Part shown: positions 57,213 to 64,000 of the stretch, one piece after another
Layout: each line of letters begins with the position of its first letter
How positions within the stretch are numbered: position 1 is the stretch's first letter
Assembly: GCF_043290135.1 (NCBI RefSeq)
Contig: NC_134710.1
Coordinates: forward strand, 136,670,155-136,734,154
Reading direction: 5' to 3'
Length of the DNA stretch: 64,000 bases
Source: Rhipicephalus microplus
Lineage: Eukaryota; Arthropoda; Arachnida; Ixodida; Ixodidae
The notes under the pieces: model-generated
The model's input: the letters and a program-made list of their open reading frames with translations, nothing else
Told to the model about the DNA's origin: nothing
The model's database searches: none
Made by a program: the position numbers and the translations under genes

Positions 57213-57253
57213 AACTCACTTCCACCTTGCTTCCGGCAAGGTGGAAGTGAGTT
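57213..57253. repeat. perfect 18 bp hairpin, 5 nt loop
   Basis: AACTCACTTCCACCTTGC (57213-57230), loop TTCCG, then the exact reverse complement (57236-57253). It lies outside any recognised element. Confidence 0.92.
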
Positions 57254-57289
57254 TTCATTACTGTTAAGTCTTTTACAGGTACGTGCAAC

Positions 57290-58425
57290 AATAGGAGATG
57301 ACAAGCTAGAACAGACACCTCCAGCACAGCGCACTAAGCAAGGACGCGTGAATCCGTACACTGTAACGAACCTGTCAGCATAATCACGCTTCCGGCCGGG
57401 CTCGTCAATTGCACACACGTCGCTTGCGAGCACGTCTGATCGCCCGCAAGGTTTTGCTGGCCGCATGATCCCCGGGCAATTCGCATGCGCTACGCGACGT
57501 GCTGTAGTAACTGCCGACGGTGCATTTTTGTTCACTCAGAGAGAGAGCAGGTTAACGGAGCCCAACAATGAGGGCCCGCACGACTCGCAGCTTTCGACCG
57601 ATCCGCCCACATATTAGAGAGAATAGGTTCGCTCGCAGGCCATAAACTAGGCTGCTGCTGCTGCGCCAGAGTGGCAATCGTGGCGCGCGCACTCTGGGTC
57701 AGACAGTGACTGGAAACAAGAAGTCTGTAACAAAAGGAAAAAGCGGGAGGAAAAAAAGTGGAGGCACGCCAGAGAACGAACCAGCGTGCGGACGCAAGAC
57801 GCATAAATTGGCGGGCCGTAAACGAACAAAAGCCGGGGGCGCCAGTGAGTGCGCGAGGCGTAAGTAGGCGCTGTCAGGAGGCTCGACCAGCGGGGCATGT
57901 CAACCTCGGCGATACTTACACGGTTTCCCCGAACAACGGATCGTGAACGACCTTTATGAAAGCGCACGAAGGATCGACGTGCTGCCGCTTGTAAATGCTG
58001 CTCGCAGGTCGTTTAATTTGATTACACGGCGGCAGCGCGGCCGCTGGTGTCGAGATTAAAGATGCGGCTTAATTATAACGCCGCCTTATTGCGCATTCAC
58101 GACGCGTCACGGTCCCCTCGTTTCCACAACAAACCTCGCGCCCACGCCACCGCTGCCCCGGGAACACGTCGACCAAAAAAGGACGACGAGGGAGGAGGTG
58201 AACTCACGACGCGAGGCGCGTGATCGTCGCACGTGTGAACGCACATGCCGCGCCTCCTCCGGCACGGCGGCGGCATCAGCATCGAAGGCATCGCGCTGAG
58301 CCACCGACTGAGAAGCGACCGCGTCTCTACGCGTCTGTGCCGACGACAACCTCCGGGCAAAAGGCGCCGAATGATCCCACACGTCGATTGCCCCGCTTCA
58401 ATGTTTTGGCTTTTTTTTGTGTCTA
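57290..58425. other. long CpG-rich block with AT-rich motif cluster
   Basis: More than 1.1 kb of CpG-rich DNA without recognised transposon sequence. Near 58010-58090 it contains closely spaced TTTAATTTGATTA, GAGATTAAAGATG and CTTAATTATAACG strings, which are homeodomain-type core sites embedded in CpG-rich sequence. Long frames occur on both strands and have no family resemblance. It is a good candidate for a host regulatory element or promoter, by inference only. Confidence 0.4.
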
Positions 58426-58429
58426 GCGA

Positions 58430-58651
58430 TGTTCTTCGGGTATCACCCCGTTGTTCCCGTAGTTTTTACTACGATACTTCGTAGTACCATCGCAGCAGAA
58501 AGCAAACAGCTCGAGTACTGTGCTTTTGGGGCACGTCAAGTAAACACCCAGGTAGACCGAAAGTAACCCGGAGAAATTTGCGCTCTGCGTCGCTCTCATA
58601 ACCAAATACGCTATTGTGGATATTGCACCTCGTAATATTGTTTCATGATAG
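58430..58651. other. no recognised feature
   Basis: Contains a small imperfect hairpin around TACTACGATACTTCGTAGTA at 58468-58487; nothing else recognised. Confidence 0.3.
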
Positions 58652-58835
58652 CGGCTGTGGCGGTAGCTTTTCAGTGGAAGCGAAATGCTAGAGGCTCGCG
58701 TGCTTCGTGGAGTCAGTGCACATTAAAAGAACCCCAGATGGTCGACATTTCCGAAGCCCTCCACTACGGCTTTTCCCATGATCAATGAGTTTTCGGTTTA
58801 TAAGCCTTTTAAAACCCCCTATATTATTGATTATC
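58652..58835 (+). mobile_element. SINE lacking most of its tRNA head
   Basis: Begins near GGCTGTGGCGGTAGC and runs through GTGGAAGCGAAATGCTAGAG (second-subfamily linker), CACATTAAAAGAACCCCAGA and GAAGCCCTCCACTACGGC to a degenerate tail. The A and B boxes are not recognisable. Confidence 0.7.
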
Positions 58836-58911
58836 AGATGCATGACTCGACAACTAATCGAAATCTGAGCGCGTTTTCCAACTAGCAAGATTCTCTTACT
58901 TTTCCAGAGAA

Positions 58912-59100
58912 AGAGAGAGAGGGAGAGAGAGAAATATAGAGGAAAGGCAGGGAGGTTGGCCAAGCTTGGCTCGGTTGGCTACCCTACACTGGGGGTGGAA
59001 AAATGGGGAATAACACAAAGGAAAGAGATAGAAAAGAAGTAAGAAAGATATGCATTAATAGTCAGCTCGAGACTACACAGCACGGTCTCACGCTAGAAAT
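58912..59100 (-). mobile_element. I-clade LINE 3' UTR copy
   Basis: Nearly the same sequence as the 3' end of the 51.4 kb LINE: AGGAAAGGCAGGGAGGTTGG, GCTCGGTTGGCTACCCTACA and GTCAGCTCGAGACTACACAG match in order. The copy is severely 5'-truncated, retaining only about 190 bp, and ends in a GA-rich (TCTC on the element strand) tail. Confidence 0.85.
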
Positions 59101-59214
59101 CGCTGTACAGTATCATGGCGATAAATGTTTTGCTTGGATCCACCACTCAGCCTTGCAGGCGAGTAGACCAGCAGCATTTCATGAGCTCTTGCAGTGATGC
59201 ATGTTTGTGTCCGT

Positions 59215-59348
59215 GCTGTTACGTGCAACCTTTCTTTCCCTTTGCGCTATTTCCTCGCCCTCTTTCGGTCTCGCCTTCCCTGTCCCCACGTGTAGGGTAG
59301 CAAACTGGCTTTCCTGGACTGGTGAACATCTCTGCCTTTCCTTCTATA
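59215..59348 (+). mobile_element. I-clade LINE 3' tail in opposite orientation
   Basis: The plus strand carries TTCCCTGTCCCCACGTGTAG followed by GGTAGCAAACTGGC and CATCTCTGCCTTTCC, the same kind of terminal region in the opposite direction to 58912-59100. It is more diverged, so it is a separate, older insertion. Confidence 0.55.
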
Positions 59349-60020
59349 CCATTTTTTCTGGCCAAAATAATTAGGTATGCATGTGCAATGATACATGCTC
59401 GATCTCCGCACTGAAAGTGGCCATCATGTAAAAAAAGGCATCACTTTTTTACACAGATATTAGCATGCATTCTCACGGTTACACACAACCAGCTTCTCCG
59501 TTTGTAAGGAAGCAAGATCATCATGACTTTATTCGTTGAATATCTAAAGCGTTCTTTTTCGCTGCATATGTTTGTGCGTGTAAACGTTTGTGCTTGCGTA
59601 TCCACACGCGCGCACAAATTAGTAGGAATTTCTATTTATTAAGTAAACAATGTAACTCACTATAAATTAGACACCAAGCTCCTCCATAAAGCCAGCACGA
59701 TCGAATGCCATGTAATAAAATGTGGCTAGTTGCAAATGAAAGTCGCCGGGAAACAGTACCTGGTCACCGGAAGTAGCGATGCAAATTAAGGCTATAAGAA
59801 GTAAACAAATACAAAACAAAGATGTTCATCACACTGTCAAGAAATAGAAGCTTGCACTAGCGTTCACTTTTCTGCGTTCATGCGCATTCCGCTGATTACA
59901 TAACCTCTCTATATACACGCGCTTGTGTTATCGAATAAGCATAAGGTGGTAGTCGGTACCTACCTTGAGCAGCCGCGGTAATTTAGCACCGCTAAGTGTT
60001 TCCTTATGTGCGTTCCACTT
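59349..60020. other. no recognised feature
   Basis: AT-rich with short CA/TG-rich strings near 59570-59620. Confidence 0.3.
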
Positions 60021-60024
60021 GGAC

Positions 60025-61270
60025 GAGGCAACCTACACGGCTTGCGATGCTGCATGCTGCAGACTTCGCGAGCGAGCCCTCCGTATAGCACAAGGGCGTA
60101 CGTACATGCTTCTCGTACTTTCTCTCTCCCGGCACAGTTTGAGTTTTAGCCCCTCTTAAAGTAAGTCTCCCAGTCGGAGAACGCAGTGATGATGTACGCC
60201 TTGGGTGCACATATGCGACCGAATCTTGTTTCTTTTTGCGTACAGATAAGCTGTCGAACAGTTGAGGTTCTCGAAGCACGTTCTCCGTGTGTCGCGATCG
60301 TATATACGCGTGCAGTGGCTGTGTATTCAATACGTGCTGCCCAGCTACGCAAAAGGCCCCCGCATGTTTAACCGTTCACTTTATGGGGCTCATCGGTTGC
60401 GCGCAGGCAACTCTACAATGCCGGTTCGCTCACTGTAATGGACTCGGTACCACTCGCACGTGTGACTGTTCGCTGCGCGGAGAGCATGTCACACGTCGCA
60501 GACCATCACACGCCCCATTATTCAATCTCCCTTGAACTCTGGCCCGTTCGTTAAATCGCTGCTTACCAAATCTACGCGCGAACGTGCCCGGAGAATAAAG
60601 CGCGTCGGCCACGCAGGCACCTGAGCCCCACGCGGCCATGACACCCTGCGATCGTGGCTCCCGGGTGCGCACGCACACGCTCGCGCACATTTTCGGGCGT
60701 GCGAGCAAGCACTTCTAGCGCTTACATGCGCATCATGTCCCGCATTATATTGCCGCCGAGAAGCGCGGCTGTTTGCTCGACAGAGAACGCCCACCGCCAC
60801 GGTACTCTCCTTCGGTTTCCGTACTGTATTCTTTATCGTTGTTTTCTCTTTTGCAGCGCGTTGCCCTCCATCTGTGCGCGACCGCGCGCGCGCGCGCCGG
60901 TTAGGAGAAAATAGGCGCCGGGCTCTTGTCATAATTGCTAGACACGAAAGACTATGTGGCTCGTCTCATTTCGCTTGCGCCACCGCCCCTAGGAAAGATG
61001 CGGCTGACCGCGTATCCTGAAAGCAGCCAAACATAAGGGTAGCCAAGGGTGCCGGTTAGCGACTCTGCACTGCACAGTGCGCTGAAGCGATGGCACGCAG
61101 AAGCAAAGCGCCACAATTATCTCCCAGCCGGGGCGCCGCCCACGCTGCCGGTGAAATGTTGGCAACGGCCCCCTATCTTCAATGCACAGCGAGCGTGCGC
61201 TGCTTATAACGGCGTAAATGCTGCAGAGCTACATGGCGGCGCACTGCATGCTGGTCCTTCTGCACATGGG
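60025..61270. other. CpG-rich block
   Basis: About 1.2 kb of CpG-rich DNA, including a CGCGCGCGCGC run near 60888-60897. Overlapping frames occur on both strands and none is recognisable. It is repeat-poor and could include a promoter or first exon. Confidence 0.35.
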
Positions 61271-61386
61271 TGTCTGAAGTAACACGCTATAGAGTTATAG
61301 TAGGGTGGCAGGCTGGATATTAGGTGACCCTTAAAATGTCTGGGTAGTCAAAAAAAGCTTAAGTAATGTTGCTTGTAAAGCCCATA

Positions 61387-61433
61387 CTATATATATATAT
61401 ATACCGGGCCTTTGGAAGTTTGGCCCGGTATAT
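61387..61433. repeat. short (TA)n plus 12 bp perfect hairpin
   Basis: A TA run leads into ATATACCGGGCC (61399-61410), loop TTTGGAAGTTT, then GGCCCGGTATAT (61422-61433). The pairing is perfect over 12 bp. Confidence 0.85.
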
Positions 61434-63654
61434 CACCAGTTAAAAAGAGAACAATATATTTCTTTCACAAGAACACTGACAATGCATACAGCCCGCTGGG
61501 CATCTATTTTCATTGAAGAATTAAAATTTATAACAAAAGTAAACCTTCGTGTTGAAATCTGCTGAGTTGGGGACAAGTTAATTTAAGAACAAAATTGAAC
61601 CGCAGCTTACTTTTAAAAAAGCCGGTGTTTCGGAGCCCCACCGGCCCCTAGTGTAATCCCCCAAGGAGCGTAGTATTATACGAGCTCACTCCATCTAACC
61701 CTTGAAGAAGGAAGCAGTGGGGCTTCACAAAAGCTATGATTATAAAATAAGTTGTGGTTTGGGTTTTCCATCTATTGAATTACGAATGGTGGCATGCGCC
61801 ACTATGAGAACGCCAAATAGTACTAGAACGCTAACTAAAGAAACAAATTGACGCAGTTTGCTCAGTCAAGAAACCCACGATTCTTAGTCATGCCTGTAAG
61901 AAGTGAACAGATGAGCAGGGTGAATCATTTGTTGTGTTTTTAGACATATCAATACTACAGAAAATTGAAATGAGTTCGGAAGAAAGGACGACTTATAGCA
62001 GGTGACTGCCGAAAGCGTAACCTCTAAAATAACGCGCTCAATATTGCCCTAATTGAGCTATTGTGGGCGGCTATCCTGCGGTTCACTTTCTTGGATGTTG
62101 GTACAGTTGTGCTGTAGATCTGCCCATGGGAATATTAGCCACAGTTCCTTAGGCATGGCGGTAAATGTGGCGCCTTTTAACCAGAGCCGTCTACGTGGTG
62201 GACAAAAACTGGTCGCTATTTTTCACTGAGCAACATGAGGACATCACAGCTATACTGTAAATCTGTGAGAATCATACCGAAGATCATTTTGTTTAACTGG
62301 TTGTTTTGATAACAATTCATATTGTGCATAAAAATAGTGGCATACCCCACCCCCTTTTTGGTTACAAGTTTATTGCGTAGTTAATGGTTTAACTGAAGAA
62401 AGGTGAATCAACATAGAAAAAATTGGATCGGCAGATTTCTCTAGCTTCATATAAATAGGAGTTTCATGAAGAAAATCTGACACACTGACTGTAAGGGGAT
62501 GTAATGATGTAATGGTACAATAACGAAGTTACACAAGGAGAAATATAAAAAGATGTTACAAAAGACAATGTCTTTTCGCATTCGTTCAGGACAAAGCGTC
62601 TATCATATATGTTAACGAATGCCGCGTGTAGTATGGTAAAGTGCAGAACGAGCCACTGATGAAAGCAATGTTTGCCTGGATTTATCCACTGCTCTGTCGA
62701 GGCTGATACACTTCTTGCGATTCAGAACCAGGAAGAGTAAATGGAAGACATATTTTCGTTGCATGTACTCAAAACACGTATTCTACTTGTGGCAACTTCC
62801 CAAACATGACAATTTCAGCAAATTTTCAACGCCTTTCTATCTGTTTGAGATCTCCCAATGTTGTTGCCGCCGATTAGATATCATCCTAGTGGTTCAGTGT
62901 ATCCCCATTGCTGTGCTTGTATACCTGTTTTACCAGCGGGTTTGTGCCAGCAGCACTAGTCTGCCTGCCCCAGCCGTGACGGATACTCCACTATATGCCA
63001 TCCAAGGCCGTCTAAGGTTGTAGCATAAAAGTATTGAAGGACCATGGTTGTAGTTTATGCGTATGTAGACCATGCCAAAAATTTATATAATGTCGCTTTC
63101 TCAGATGGAAACCCCTTTAGGCTGCTGACATATCTGCTAGGGCATGTATACCAACGAGAAAAATGACGGACGTGTTTCTAATTATACCAGGATTGAAACA
63201 CAAAACCCTGAGCATACAAGGTGAATGCTTCGTCTCATTACTACGCCTCTGAATTAAAATATTACTAATCAATATTTTAGGTATTTCTATGCTCCCGATG
63301 CTATATTTTGCCCCAATTCAAGTCGGAATTGAAGTACAGTCACCCAAAGCATGTGTATGCCTGAAAAGAACATGCCCACAGACAATTTTTCGCAACTTTG
63401 TTCCATCATAATGCACTGACACACAAAAAAGTCGGTGCTGCGTACGATAGTGAAAGATTAGCGCGGGTGTACTCTTATTTTATAACGAAAAAAATATACG
63501 CCAGACATTAACACCAAAATCACTAAAGTGGGACGACGGTGACTTCATCCGTACCATAGGGCGGTAATTCAAGAATTATGGACATATTAATAACTAGACA
63601 TTCCGTGTGGTTTGTTTACTGCAATGGGATGAAAAATTCATGATGCTTTTGTCC
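61434..63654. other. no recognised gene
   Basis: About 2.2 kb of AT-rich DNA. The plus frame at 62715-63023 (102 codons) has a hydrophobic stretch but no conserved domain and is not supported as a gene. Confidence 0.35.
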
Positions 63655-63726
63655 TCCCTTCCCTTTCCCTTATGTAACACCCTGAAAACAGCCTTTATAG
63701 GAAAGTAAATGATGATGATCATGATA

Positions 63727-63820
<94 letters not shown>

Positions 63821-63822
63821 GA
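63655..63822 (+). mobile_element. possible LINE tail with (GAT)n array
   Basis: TTATGTAACACCCTGAAAAC and GGAAAGTAAATGATGATG resemble a LINE 3' terminal segment running into a trinucleotide tail. The (GAT)n part extends to 63822 with one early irregularity (ATCATGATA). The poly-His, poly-Met and poly-Ile frames are artefacts. The tail assignment is tentative; the microsatellite itself is certain. Confidence 0.4.
63709..63822 (+). repeat. (GAT)n microsatellite
   Basis: About 37 GAT triplets. Confidence 0.97.
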
Positions 63823-63892
63823 GCGTTTGAGTATCTTACGGACAAACTTCCAGTTGCTGCAAGTTGCTGCTGCATTCGACGTTCGCCCACGT

Positions 63893-63913
63893 TTTGCTTG
63901 CTTGCTTGCTTGT
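63893..63913 (+). repeat. short (TTGC)n
   Basis: Five TTGC units in a row. Confidence 0.8.
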
Positions 63914-64000
63914 TCCTTTCGTTTGTGGCTCTCACCCACTAAGGGGGATTGGCCAAGAAGCCGGTGGTTAATGCAAGTCAATACCTTTAGGTTTTTTAGA

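Noticed and set aside
62715..63023. 102-codon frame with a hydrophobic segment
   Set aside because: No conserved domain, AT-rich composition and no splice context.

Overview
This window looks like nuclear DNA of a hard tick (Ixodidae, probably a metastriate such as Rhipicephalus, Dermacentor or Hyalomma). The evidence is many copies of a tRNA-headed SINE that resembles the Ruka-type SINEs known from ixodid ticks, several I-clade LINEs with APE endonuclease, reverse transcriptase (RT), RNase H and a Cys-rich C-terminus, an RTE-type LINE ending in an ATG-repeat tail, a Penelope-like remnant, and abundant long microsatellites. There is no operon structure and nothing bacterial or viral. I recognise no intact protein-coding host gene. 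The window is best read as intergenic or intronic DNA.

Layout. 1-11.8 kb: mostly unrecognised DNA, with a GGAC-type tetranucleotide array that contains a roughly 600 bp element with inverted ends (2.3-3.2 kb), one diverged SINE (6.3 kb), a TTA/CTA microsatellite and a LINE tail (9.8 kb). 11.8-20.0 kb: a decayed plus-strand I-clade LINE, then an apparently full-length minus-strand I-clade LINE (14099-19999) flanked by a 12 bp direct repeat, with recognisable ORF1 and ORF2 that are broken by frameshifts and stops. 20-31 kb: a CpG-rich block, a striking A / inverted-A / A foldback around two (TA)n runs (22.9-23.5 kb), SINE copies and LINE tails. 31.5-36.8 kb: LINE debris, including a SINE inserted into a LINE 3' end with a 13 bp target-site duplication, and a 2 kb I-clade LINE lacking its 3' end. 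37-46 kb: no recognised genes, three CpG-rich blocks and one SINE. 46-54.6 kb: RTE LINE end, SINEs, a large TCTA/TCTG microsatellite hit by a truncated SINE, and a fairly young 5'-truncated LINE that splits a ~148 bp tandem repeat. 54.6-64 kb: Penelope-like remnant, a perfect 18 bp hairpin, a long CpG-rich block, more LINE tails and a (GAT)n array.

How the parts relate: the LINEs are the likely source of the retrotransposition machinery, and the SINEs are non-autonomous passengers. Several SINE copies carry 10-19 bp target-site duplications, as expected for target-primed reverse transcription. None of the LINE ORFs seen here is intact, so no copy in this window is likely to be active. The CpG-rich, repeat-poor blocks are the best places to look for host promoters, exons or conserved regulatory elements.
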